DNA from: Cyclobacteriaceae bacterium
Lineage (GTDB): Bacteria > Bacteroidota > Bacteroidia > Cytophagales > Cyclobacteriaceae
Assembly: GCA_028285685.1 (NCBI GenBank)
Contig: JANQOR010000040.1
Coordinates: 93,409-157,408 of the forward strand
DNA: 64,000 nt
Direction of reading: 5' to 3'
Shown here one piece after another: positions 9,247 through 17,900 of the stretch. The notes below the pieces were generated by a model that had not been told where the DNA came from, ran no database searches, and saw only the letters and a program-made list of their open reading frames with translations. A program made the translations under genes and the position numbers. Positions within the stretch are counted from its first letter, which is position 1, and each line of letters opens with the position of its first letter.

Positions 9247-10086
9247 TTACTGCTGAAGTCTTTTTCGGTAGGTGCCAGGAGGGATTCCGTGTAGTTTTTT
9301 AAAAATCCTGGCGAAATGACTTTGATCAGAGAAGCCGGTGAGGTAGCCGATTTCTGCCAATGAGTAGTCTGTGGACTTCATTAGTTGTATTGCTTTGTCG
9401 ATCCTCAATTTGCGAAAGTACTCGCCGAAGTTCATGTTGTTGAAGTACTTTGAAAATTCTCTAGAGAGATAGGATGGGTGTATTTGCAAGCTTTGGGAGA
9501 CTTCCTCAAGACTTAAACCGATGTTAGTATCTATCTGATCTTGTATGATGGCTTTTAGATCTTCTACCCATGAAGGTTCCTTTTTAGAGGCATTTTTTTG
9601 GGAGAGAAACCTGTTATAAATCTCCACCAATAATTGTTCCGAAGGATGATTAGTATGTTTTTGATCTCGAAGGTGTTGCGCCCAGGAGTAGAGCCCATCA
9701 TAGATGACGAAGCCTATTTCTAGCAATTCCAGATCATCCTTGATATTGTATGACAAGCCAGCAAAAATTGACCACAACCCTGATGCCTGGCTGGCTAAGT
9801 CGTGTCGGTCTGTATCTGCTGCTCGAACAATGGTTGCTATGGTGTGCACAGCCGGATCATTGATCTTATAGCGTTTGACAAAGTAGTCAAATGTACACTG
9901 ATCGTCATAGTGTGTGAATTCAACATCCGGAATATCATATGGGATTGCCCGAAGCAGCTCGGATTGTTCAAGTACTTCCTTAGAGGGAACGAACAAGAAT
10001 TCAGCATCTGAATCAATGTACCGTTTGATTAGCCAGGGACAAGCAATCCTATCTATTTTAGGTCGTTCACGTGTGATCCACTTCAT
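9247..10086 (-). CDS. ChrB-domain/AraC HTH fusion regulator
   Basis: 279 residues in one frame. Residues 1 to about 150 match the chromate-resistance ChrB C-terminal domain: W(I)TRERPKIDRIACPWLIKRYID, AEFLFVPS, DIPDVEFTHYDDQCTFDYF, ATIVRAADTDRHDLASQASGLWSI and IYDGLYSWAQHLR. Residues about 180-279 are a complete AraC/XylS two-HTH domain (LSLEEVSQSLQIHPSYLSREFSKYF, then YSLAEIGYLTGFSDQSHFARIFKKLHGIPPGTYRK). Known ChrB proteins are chromate-sensing regulators of other architecture. Here the ChrB part would be the sensor and AraC the DNA-binding output. No chrA gene is in the window. The upstream direct repeat at 10147-10176 could be its own operator. Confidence 0.88.
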   Translation of the reverse strand: MKWITRERPKIDRIACPWLIKRYIDSDAEFLFVPSKEVLEQSELLRAIPYDIPDVEFTHYDDQCTFDYFVKRYKINDPAVHTIATIVRAADTDRHDLASQASGLWSIFAGLSYNIKDDLELLEIGFVIYDGLYSWAQHLRDQKHTNHPSEQLLVEIYNRFLSQKNASKKEPSWVEDLKAIIQDQIDTNIGLSLEEVSQSLQIHPSYLSREFSKYFNNMNFGEYFRKLRIDKAIQLMKSTDYSLAEIGYLTGFSDQSHFARIFKKLHGIPPGTYRKRLQQ

Positions 10087-10146
10087 GTTAATGTGCTTTC
10101 GAAACTCAATTTTAGATGAAATGCCTTAACGATAAAACATTGCAGG

Positions 10147-10176
10147 CGGTAGCAAAAATTACTGACGGTAGCAAAA
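10147..10176 (-). promoter_or_regulatory. Direct repeat, candidate AraC operator
   Basis: Two exact copies of CGGTAGCAAAA (10147-10157 and 10166-10176), 19 bp apart, lie 60-90 bp upstream of the ChrB/AraC gene start. AraC-family proteins usually bind direct half-sites about two helical turns apart, so this fits an autoregulatory operator. The binding itself is inferred. Confidence 0.45.
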
Positions 10177-10225
10177 TGTTTTTGCCATGCTGAAGCTAGG
10201 TGGATTCTTGCCTCCATTGGTTCCT

Positions 10226-10654
10226 CTAATTTTTCACCTCCATGACAGTGGATTGCGAAGTAGCGCACAATTCCTCAACACCCCGGGTCACGGAATACAC
10301 TTTGGAAGTACAGGTAGTGAGCATTCCACCAGTCTTTAGTGCTTTGGATCTGACGATGAGTCTGCCTCGAGACCAAGTCGAAAGCATATTGATCTTGAAA
10401 TCTACAGTGCTGGCGGCTGAGGTCTTGGCCATCATAGAACAAGCGGAATATCTACTCGCGTTCTCTGCAATGGTACTGATGATACCGGCGTTAAATAAAA
10501 ATTGTAACTGTGAGAATTCAATTTTGAATGGAAGATGAATTTCGCAAAAGCCTGGTCTGATAGTCTTAAGTCTTGCACCTATAAAAAAAATGAAGTCCTC
10601 GCAGTTGAAGTTTTCAACTACCTTTTGTTTGTATTCAAAGTGTTGAGGGATCAT
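10226..10654 (-). pseudogene. Decayed PaaI-like hotdog thioesterase paralogue
   Basis: 142 residues from the ATG at 10654 align end-to-end with the thioesterase at 1426-1878: KPGYCEILVPYN versus RPGFCEIHLPFK, ILTVEFKLNLIS versus ASTVDFKINMLS, and KLCAASQSTLIELKN versus ELCATSQSTVMEVKN. The active-site helix is damaged: QHGFFHAGVIGTVADNAAG has become LQFLFNAGIISTIAENASR, losing both histidines and the HG turn, with the catalytic Asp changed to Glu. The frame is still open, and it even extends upstream to 10948 over the neighbouring gene. It is either a recently relaxed, non-catalytic copy or a pseudogene without stops. Confidence 0.6.
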
Positions 10655-10826
10655 AACTTTAAATTTATAAGTGAGATCTCGGCGATTAGTCTGGGAGATT
10701 TGACGGAGTTTGAATCTGGTTACCAGCAGTTGTATCTTCAGCTTTGTTGTGATTCTTAAGAGCTTCTGAGTTTCTTTTCTCAGACTACAGATAAAATTTG
10801 AAGCCGGTCGAGATGTCTCGATGATC

Positions 10827-11357
10827 TTAGATTTCAGTAGGGTCGAAGCTCGTAATATGGGAGCCGGCTTGAATCCAAGAATCATCTTCTCTACGATAAA
10901 TATCTGCCGACTTGTAATAGACTGGATATTGAGTTGTATCTGGGTCATTCTTAACGCGAAATTTTGTCATTGCCACATAGTAGACAACTGCAAAATCTCC
11001 GTAAACCTGAATTTCAATATCCTCAAATTTGTACTGGGTCATTTGATACCCCTTAAGTCCTTCAGGTATGTTTAGCATGTAGTCATCAATTCCTCGCAGT
11101 ACCTTTTTGCTTGATCCCTTCAATCCAGTCCAATCTGTGGTGTGAGTTGCTCTAATTTTCTGTAGGTCCTGATCCACAAAGGCTTGAAAAATGCTTTCAA
11201 TGTGTGACCTAATCTCATTTTTATCGGCTGCTGATTTATCGGCTGCTGAGTTGTCAGTGTCGATTTTCTTCTCTGTACATGAGGCCAGGATGAATAAACA
11301 TAAAATTGAAATACGTTTGAGCGTATTGGTTGTGGGTATGAGAGCGCTAATATCCAT
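10827..11357 (-). CDS. Lipoprotein with DUF4440/SnoaL-like (NTF2-fold) domain
   Basis: About 176 residues from the ATG at 11357. The signal (RISILCLFILASC) ends in a lipobox LASC. A small tandem repeat SAADKSAADK follows, then an NTF2-like domain: IRSHIESIFQAFVDQDLQKIRATHTTDWTGLKGSS, YGDFAVVYYVAMTKF and YYKSADIYRREDDSWIQAGSH, the usual DUF4440 arrangement. Such domains bind or convert small molecules, but no catalytic residues are identifiable. It is divergent from the DUF5916 gene; two palindromes and one GCAAGATTTG motif lie in the shared intergenic region. Confidence 0.75.
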   Translation of the reverse strand: MDISALIPTTNTLKRISILCLFILASCTEKKIDTDNSAADKSAADKNEIRSHIESIFQAFVDQDLQKIRATHTTDWTGLKGSSKKVLRGIDDYMLNIPEGLKGYQMTQYKFEDIEIQVYGDFAVVYYVAMTKFRVKNDPDTTQYPVYYKSADIYRREDDSWIQAGSHITSFDPTEI

Positions 11358-11397
11358 CACATTCTCAGATACGTCGATCTACGGGCTAAGATTTTAG

Positions 11398-11407
11398 CAA
11401 ATCTTGC
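11398..11407 (-). promoter_or_regulatory. Recurrent upstream motif GCAAGATTTG (copy 3, minus strand)
   Basis: On the minus strand this reads GCAAGATTTG and lies 40 nt upstream of the ATG at 11357. It has the same orientation relative to its gene as copies 1 and 2. Confidence 0.35.
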
Positions 11408-11437
11408 TATCCATTTTTTCATCACCATGCTAATAAA

Positions 11438-11482
11438 CGCAACATTGTTGCGATTTGATTTCCATGTACAATAGCATTGTAC
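11438..11482. promoter_or_regulatory. Two palindromes between divergent genes
   Basis: CGCAACA-T-TGTTGCG (11438-11452) and GTACAAT-AGC-ATTGTAC (11466-11482) are perfect inverted repeats in the 153-bp divergent intergenic region. The second ends 28 bp before the DUF5916 start. Both have operator-like symmetry; no regulator is assigned. Confidence 0.4.
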
Positions 11483-11510
11483 TAAGAGATAAGACTCCAA
11501 ATCGGCCACC

Positions 11511-13712
11511 ATGAAAAGGTTACTATTTTTTATTTGCGCATCACATAATATTCTGCTTCATGCTCAAAGCGAAGAAGATAACTTTCCGCCACCTTCAGAA
11601 CCCCCAGAATTAACTGCACGCCGAACAACGAATATGATCAATGTCGATGGTCGACTTGACGAAGAGGATTGGAGTAGAGGTGAGGTCGTATCGAACTTCT
11701 TCCGACGAGAACCGAGACAGGGCGGTTCTGTCAAATATGATACTGAAGTGAAATTTCTTTATGATGAGAAAAACCTGTACATAGGGGCATGGTGTAAGGA
11801 TTCTGTAGGACTTAAGGGGATACGAGTCCAGGATTTGAGAAGGGATTTCAGCTGGGGTAACAACGATATTTTTGGAGTAGCTCTCGATCCTCAAAACCTA
11901 AAGCAGTACGCCCAGGCATTTCAAACCACTCCATATGGAAACCAGCGAGATTTTCAGAACTTCAGCGGAAGTTCATTTGATAGTGGGTGGAATACGCTTT
12001 GGAAAGTGCGAACGCCAAGAGACAGCAAGGGATATACCGTTGAAATGGCGATCCCATTCAAGACACTTCGATATGATTTGCCTAAAGATGGAAAGCCCAC
12101 GACATGGGGGGTGACGATGGTAAGGTATGCGAGAAGAGATATTGAGGTTTCCTCATACCCTGCAATTCCACAGTCATTTACTCCCTATCGAATGACATAT
12201 GCCGCGAGGTTAAGAGGAGTGGAGGTCCCGCCACCATCAGCAAACATTCGCATAGAACCTTACACCTTGTATCAATATGATCAAGCAAAAGAAGGTGGGT
12301 CAAACATTACTAGTGGAAATTCCAAATTAGGGGGAGATGTGAAATGGGCTGTCAATCCTAGGACAGTTGTTGATTTAACTTTGAATACAGACTTTGCCCA
12401 AGCGGACGTTGACCGGGCTGTTAACAACCTTGAACGATTCAATATTTTTTTTCCGGAAAGAAGACAATTTTTCCTTGAAAACTCAGGAGTCTGGGCTGGG
12501 GGATTCCAGCGCTCAATTAGACCTTTTTTCAGTCGTCGAATTGGTTTGCAGGGGAACTTCAACGCTCAGCCAGCTCCAATAGATTTTGGAGCAAGGTTTA
12601 CTCAACGTACAGATAAGCAAGCCATAGCCGGTCTGTTTGTTCGGCAGGGGCACACGAAGACCTCTCAAGCCTCGAATTTTGGGGTAGCTAGGTACTTGCG
12701 CAATTATAGTCGTGAAAATAACATAGGAGTGATGATAACTCACAGATCCGATGAAGAAGCTTCAGATATAGGCCTCGAATCGGACAACAACACAACGATT
12801 ACTGTTGATGGTCAAATAAGACCAACAAGTCAATGGGACATTCAATACCTAATGACAAGTTCTTTTGATGAGCAAAGTGGTAAAAATGGATATGCCGGCA
12901 GAGTTTTTATTGGTAGGCAAACCAACAAATCTTATCTCACTTGGGTGACGGAAGTCATCGGTAATAACTATGATCCTGGAATTGGTTTTGTCAGGCAGAC
13001 AAATGTGATTAGGCACAACCCCGGCTGGTACTATATATGGCGACCAAAAACCGATTTTATTCGCAGATGGGATCCTGGACTTTATGTAGAGTATAATTCC
13101 GACGCTAACGATCCTTCTAGTTTTCAGCAATCAAGCTTGTATATTTTTCCAGTCTACACATGGTTCAGAGATAACAGTTTTTTAAAGATTTCATTTACTC
13201 CGACATGGCAGAACATCAATTTTGATTTTGCTCCTTTGGGTCTGGCGATTGATCAGGATGAGTATTTCTACATCAGGTACGATCTAAGATACAATACAGA
13301 TCAGTCCAAAATTTGGTCTGTTCTGGCTTCATATAGTTTTGGAGATTTTTACGATGGAAGTCGACAACTCATTCGTTTGTCTGGCCGGCTAGCGCCAATA
13401 CCGCATGCGGCAATTACAATTGACTATGAACGCAACAACCTTAGGAATATAGGAAGTGAAAATCAGAAATTGTCAACTGACCTTGTTACTTTAGGCTCCA
13501 GGCTAGCCTTGAATCCTAGAATACAATTATCTGCACTTTACCAATACAATGCGTTTGACGAACAGGGGAGGTGGAACGTTAGGGCGAGTTGGGAATATCA
13601 ACCATTGTCTTTTGTTTACCTGGTTTTCAACAATACCAGAATAAATGGGTTGGAAAATCCAATTCGGGAACAGCAATTCATTTGCAAACTAACCTTCTTG
13701 AAACAGTTTTAG
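11511..13712 (+). CDS. DUF5916 protein: CBM9-like domain plus outer-membrane barrel
   Basis: 733 residues with a signal peptide (LLFFICASHNILLHAQ). Residues about 30-230 form a CBM9-like/DOMON-type domain (INVDGRLDEEDWSRGEVVSNFFRREPRQGG, VKFLYDEKNLYIGAWCKD, GYTVEMAIPFKTLRYD). The rest is the DUF5916 barrel with hallmark phrases FNIFFPERRQFFLENSGVW, NLNTDFAQADVD-like and SRRIGL. The barrel ends in aromatic-rich strands, and the last residue is Phe, the usual outer-membrane protein signature. The family is Bacteroidota-specific, outer-membrane, and of unknown substrate. An AraC regulator follows in the same direction after 89 bp, so co-regulation is possible. Confidence 0.88.
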   Translation: MKRLLFFICASHNILLHAQSEEDNFPPPSEPPELTARRTTNMINVDGRLDEEDWSRGEVVSNFFRREPRQGGSVKYDTEVKFLYDEKNLYIGAWCKDSVGLKGIRVQDLRRDFSWGNNDIFGVALDPQNLKQYAQAFQTTPYGNQRDFQNFSGSSFDSGWNTLWKVRTPRDSKGYTVEMAIPFKTLRYDLPKDGKPTTWGVTMVRYARRDIEVSSYPAIPQSFTPYRMTYAARLRGVEVPPPSANIRIEPYTLYQYDQAKEGGSNITSGNSKLGGDVKWAVNPRTVVDLTLNTDFAQADVDRAVNNLERFNIFFPERRQFFLENSGVWAGGFQRSIRPFFSRRIGLQGNFNAQPAPIDFGARFTQRTDKQAIAGLFVRQGHTKTSQASNFGVARYLRNYSRENNIGVMITHRSDEEASDIGLESDNNTTITVDGQIRPTSQWDIQYLMTSSFDEQSGKNGYAGRVFIGRQTNKSYLTWVTEVIGNNYDPGIGFVRQTNVIRHNPGWYYIWRPKTDFIRRWDPGLYVEYNSDANDPSSFQQSSLYIFPVYTWFRDNSFLKISFTPTWQNINFDFAPLGLAIDQDEYFYIRYDLRYNTDQSKIWSVLASYSFGDFYDGSRQLIRLSGRLAPIPHAAITIDYERNNLRNIGSENQKLSTDLVTLGSRLALNPRIQLSALYQYNAFDEQGRWNVRASWEYQPLSFVYLVFNNTRINGLENPIREQQFICKLTFLKQF

Positions 13713-13801
13713 TATCTGTTGCTTGTTCCGAAGCAACCAATCTGTTCGTAGCTTCATCTTTGAACTGTCTTAGTTTGAACTTTAATTTGATCAGCTAACG
13801 A

Positions 13802-14890
13802 TTGACTGATTTGTTGAACACTATTACCATATTGGGTTCCATTCAAGGGTTTCTGCTGATAATACTTCTGATAGGTCGAAGAAAGAATAGGTCAGCCAAT
13901 AGGTTTCTGAGTTTATACATTGTAGCCCTCGTAATAGGTTTACTCGAACCGCTAATCCTTGATCTGCGACTTTTCCAAAATAACACATGGATGCTTGATG
14001 TCTTAGGGGGAGTTAGTTTTCTCTATGGCCCCATGCTGTATTTGTATGTGCGACAAGTCACCCATCCCGAAGTGCTTAGAGTGAGAGATTATCGGATTCA
14101 CTTTTCACCCTTTGCTATTTATAACCTTTTATTAGCACTCATTTTCGCTCGATTCGTAACGTTTGGCAACGTCGGTAGCATTGTCGAATTGTTGTTATAT
14201 GAGCTGCTCTTTATTCAAATATTCTTCTATCTGGTCAAGTCAATGCTGATACTGCGGAACTATGGAAGAGAGAATCGTTTTTTGCTATCTCCTAACTTTC
14301 ACTGGTTGAAGGGCTTCATAATACTCTCCTCCGTGGTGTATTTCATTTCATTCCTCTCATCCAATTTAATCATTTTAGGGTATGACTTTGGACAGGGAAT
14401 TAATCTATTTGTTCAATTTGCGTTGGTAGTTTTAGTCTATTTGGAGAGTGTTAGGGCTATGTTTCATTCCGATGAGATCAGGTTAAATCAGAAAGCACTC
14501 AAGAAGTCAGCCCTAACGGAAGAGGTTACAGGAAAAGTTAAGAGTGACTTGATTAACTACATGGCCAATCAACAACCTTACTTGAGCAAAGATTTTACTT
14601 TGGATGTTGCTGCGAAAGCCCTTCAAACAAATAAGTACTATCTGTCTCAAATTGTTAATGAACAGTTACAAAAAACATTCCCTGATTTTGTCAATGAATA
14701 TAGAATCTCATTAGTGAAGGAAAAACTCCACAATTCTGAATTGAATAGGTACACAATTTTTGGAATTGCCTCAGAATCAGGATTTAATTCTAAAAGTGCT
14801 TTCAACAGTGCCTTCAAGAAATTAGTTGGAATGACGCCATCTCAGTACCTGGAGTCCAGTCAGTTACTTCAGGATAGTCATTTTACATAG
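13802..14890 (+). CDS. AraC-family regulator with multi-helix membrane N-terminus
   Basis: About 362 residues. There is no suitable ATG near the N-terminus: a TTG at 13802 gives MTDLLNTITILGSIQGFLLIIL, the normal start of this family, so a TTG start is likely. Six or seven hydrophobic helices occupy residues about 5-220 (GFLLIILLIG, FLSLYIVALVIGLLEPLIL, YGPMLYLYVRQVTHP and others). The C-terminal ~100 residues are an AraC HTH (LDVAAKALQTNKYYLSQIVNEQLQKTF, then YTIFGIASESGFNSKSAFNSAFKKLVGMTPSQY). It is presumed to sense an envelope or small-molecule signal through the membrane domain. The natural targets are the neighbouring envelope genes on either side. Confidence 0.85.
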   Translation: MTDLLNTITILGSIQGFLLIILLIGRRKNRSANRFLSLYIVALVIGLLEPLILDLRLFQNNTWMLDVLGGVSFLYGPMLYLYVRQVTHPEVLRVRDYRIHFSPFAIYNLLLALIFARFVTFGNVGSIVELLLYELLFIQIFFYLVKSMLILRNYGRENRFLLSPNFHWLKGFIILSSVVYFISFLSSNLIILGYDFGQGINLFVQFALVVLVYLESVRAMFHSDEIRLNQKALKKSALTEEVTGKVKSDLINYMANQQPYLSKDFTLDVAAKALQTNKYYLSQIVNEQLQKTFPDFVNEYRISLVKEKLHNSELNRYTIFGIASESGFNSKSAFNSAFKKLVGMTPSQYLESSQLLQDSHFT

Positions 14891-14981
14891 CTATTGTGGT
14901 TTCTTGTCCTGAATCAACAAACAGGACTCATTTAGTTATTATCAGTACCTCTTCTAGTTAAGCTCGATTTAAGATTGAGTG

Positions 14982-17900
14982 ATGGAAAAATATCCACTAG
15001 CTATTCTTCTGATTATATTTCTTTCAGGCCCGATAGCCTCACAGGAGGCTCAAGCTCCTGAAGCTCGTAAGGAGGCGATTGTAAAAACTCACTTCGGCGA
15101 TTCCCTGGTAGACCAATATAGCTGGATGGAAGACCGAACTGATCCGGCAGTCTTGAACCATCTGTTTGCAGAAAACCAGTACCTTGAAAACAGTCTAGGT
15201 CATACACACAAGTTCCAGGAACATCTTGTCGACGAGTTCAAATCAAGAATGACCCCGCGAACAAGGCCTTCTTTACAAAGAAAAGTTGGAGAGTACCTTT
15301 ACTATTCAACCCAAAGTAAAAGGGATGAGCATCCAATCTACTATAGAAGGAAATCTAGTGATCAGACCCAGGAAATAGTGTTGGAAGTAGCCAAAATTGA
15401 CCCTGGAAATCCATTTATAAATCTTAAGAAGATATCACCCACTCTCAATGGAGAGATGATTGCCTATTCAGTGGACTATTTAGGAAATGAAGCACTCTCC
15501 GTTCATTTCAAAGATCAAAAAACCGGGACAAGGCTTGAGGATGAAGTGCCGATGACTAGTGACTTTTTCTGGTTGGAGGAAGGGAAGAGTATTCTCTATG
15601 TGAAGAGAGATAGCTTATTTAGACCTAGAGGTGTGGCCATTCATCAATTGGGCGCACCAATCGATTCGGATGTGCTCACCTACAGTTCCCAGGACCCACA
15701 CAGTTACATTGAAATTGAAAAGTCGACATCAGGCAGATATCATTTCTTATATGAATTCAGCCTTGACGGTCTTCAGGTGATGTTCATGGATGGAGAAAAG
15801 GAAAAGAAGGAATGGGAATATCTGGCACTTAAGGACTCTGAATGGGTTGTAGCAAATCATTTTAACAAAAGTGAAAACGACACAAGTGAACACTTCTATT
15901 TGTATACGACCAAAAACAATCCCAATGGCAGAATCGCCAGGGTAAGCACAAAGAATCCAATGCAGTCCAGCTGGGAGACGTACCTTAACATTGAGGGTGC
16001 TCCCAATCAACGAATTGGAGTCGATTTCGGTGACGATCAGTTTGAGTCGTTCAGGATGTTTGAGGATTACATAGTGCTCTCGGTTGAGTCTCAAGCGAGG
16101 GTAAAATTCAAAGTGGTTGATCGTAGGACTGGGGAATCGTTTATGATAGAACCACCAGGTTCCATTTACACATCATATCCGGTCAAGTTCCAAGATTATA
16201 CAGGGAGTAAATTCAGATTTTATCATTCTTCTTTCACCCAACCGTCAAGCATTTATGAAGTAGATCTTGCTACTCGGGAAAGTAAAAAAATATGGCAGAG
16301 AAGGATCAAAGAGTACCGCGAAGAGAACTATGTTGCCTACCGAATATATGCTCCCTCAAAAGACGGAAAATTGATTCCTATGTCACTCCTTCATAAAAAG
16401 GATATTGTGCTGGATGGCAATAATCCAGTAATAATTGATGGCTATGGAGCAGCAGGTACGTATCCCAATGTGAGATTCAACGGTTCGCCAATGGTAAGTT
16501 TGTTGGAACGAGGAATCGTGTATGTAAAAACTCATCTTAGGGGAGACGGTGGTTTTGGAAGTGAATGGATCAAGGATGGTCGAATACTCAAAAAGAAGAA
16601 TACGTTCTCAGACTTCGTTTCATGTGTCGAGCACTTGATAGATACTGGTTATACCAAACCTCAGAAGATAGTGGCAAGGGGAGGAAGTGCGGGTGGTCTG
16701 TTGATGGGAGTAGTAGCAAATTTAAGACCGGATCTCTTTAACGGATTGCACATTGGAGTTCCGGTGATGGATGCAGTAAGCTTTATGACCAACGATTCAA
16801 TGTTTGTGGTACCATATATGTATGCAGAGTTTGGGAACCCCGAAAATGAAGATGTTTATCGTTATATCAAATCATATTCTCCCTATCAAAACATAGTCTC
16901 TCAGCAATACCCAAATATGCTACTCTACTCCGCCTACAATGATTTGAGGGCTGGCTATTGGGAAGCAACAAAATATGTTGCCAAATTGAGATCACTAAAG
17001 ACTGATAATAATCCTATTTTGTTGCAGACCGATTTCAACGCGTCTCATGATTTGATCGGAGGCTTACAAAAGCGACTGCAGCAAACAGCGCTTGAATTTG
17101 CATGGTATTTCAAGATCTTGGGTATTGAGGAAGATTACACCAAATTAACAGGCAGAGTTACCAATACAGAAGGTCAACCACTTCCTTTCTCACATGTGAA
17201 TATTGCAGGGAAAAACAAAGGTACCGTTGCAAATGATAGTGGGTATTTCGAGCTGGAGATAAGAAGAAGGGACATCGAACTCGCTTTTTCGCATGTGGGC
17301 TATGAATCAAAGACCCTTTCAGTAAAGAGTGAAAATTTAAGCCAACAATTACATATTGAACTGGCTGGTGAATCACTTATGCTTGATGAAGTGGTTATCT
17401 CTACAAATTATGAAAATCCTGCGCAGGAAATAATGAAGCAGGCTTTGGAGAGAAGAAAGATCTACAAGGAGAAATTGAATTCCTACTCAGCCAGAGTCTA
17501 TGTACGCACAAGGCAATACCTGGAATCGCTCCCTGATAAGCTGCATCCTTTGATTGGTAAAAATACATTCCCGGAGAAAGGGATTTTTGAGCTTTCTGAA
17601 ACGGAATCGGAAATCTACTACCAACAAAAGCCAAAGAGATTCAGGGAAATAATGGTGTCTTCCGTCAATAAGGTCAGAAGCAAGATCCGTCCATTTAGTT
17701 GGCATAGAGCATCCAATATGGGCATTGATTTTTACAAGCAGCTAATTAAACTAGATGGACAAAGAGAGATCATTTCACCCTTCTCATCCAACGCGTTTTT
17801 CTACTACAACTTCGAGTACCATGGACTTCAAAAACAAGGGAATCACTCTATACATAAGATTGAACTAAAGCCGAGAAGAGATTCAGACCCGGTTTTCGAT

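Noticed and set aside
10226-10948. 240-residue protein from 10948
   Set aside because: Only the part from the ATG at 10654 resembles the thioesterase. The upstream part overlaps the DUF4440 lipoprotein gene and is basic low-complexity sequence typical of a shadow frame.
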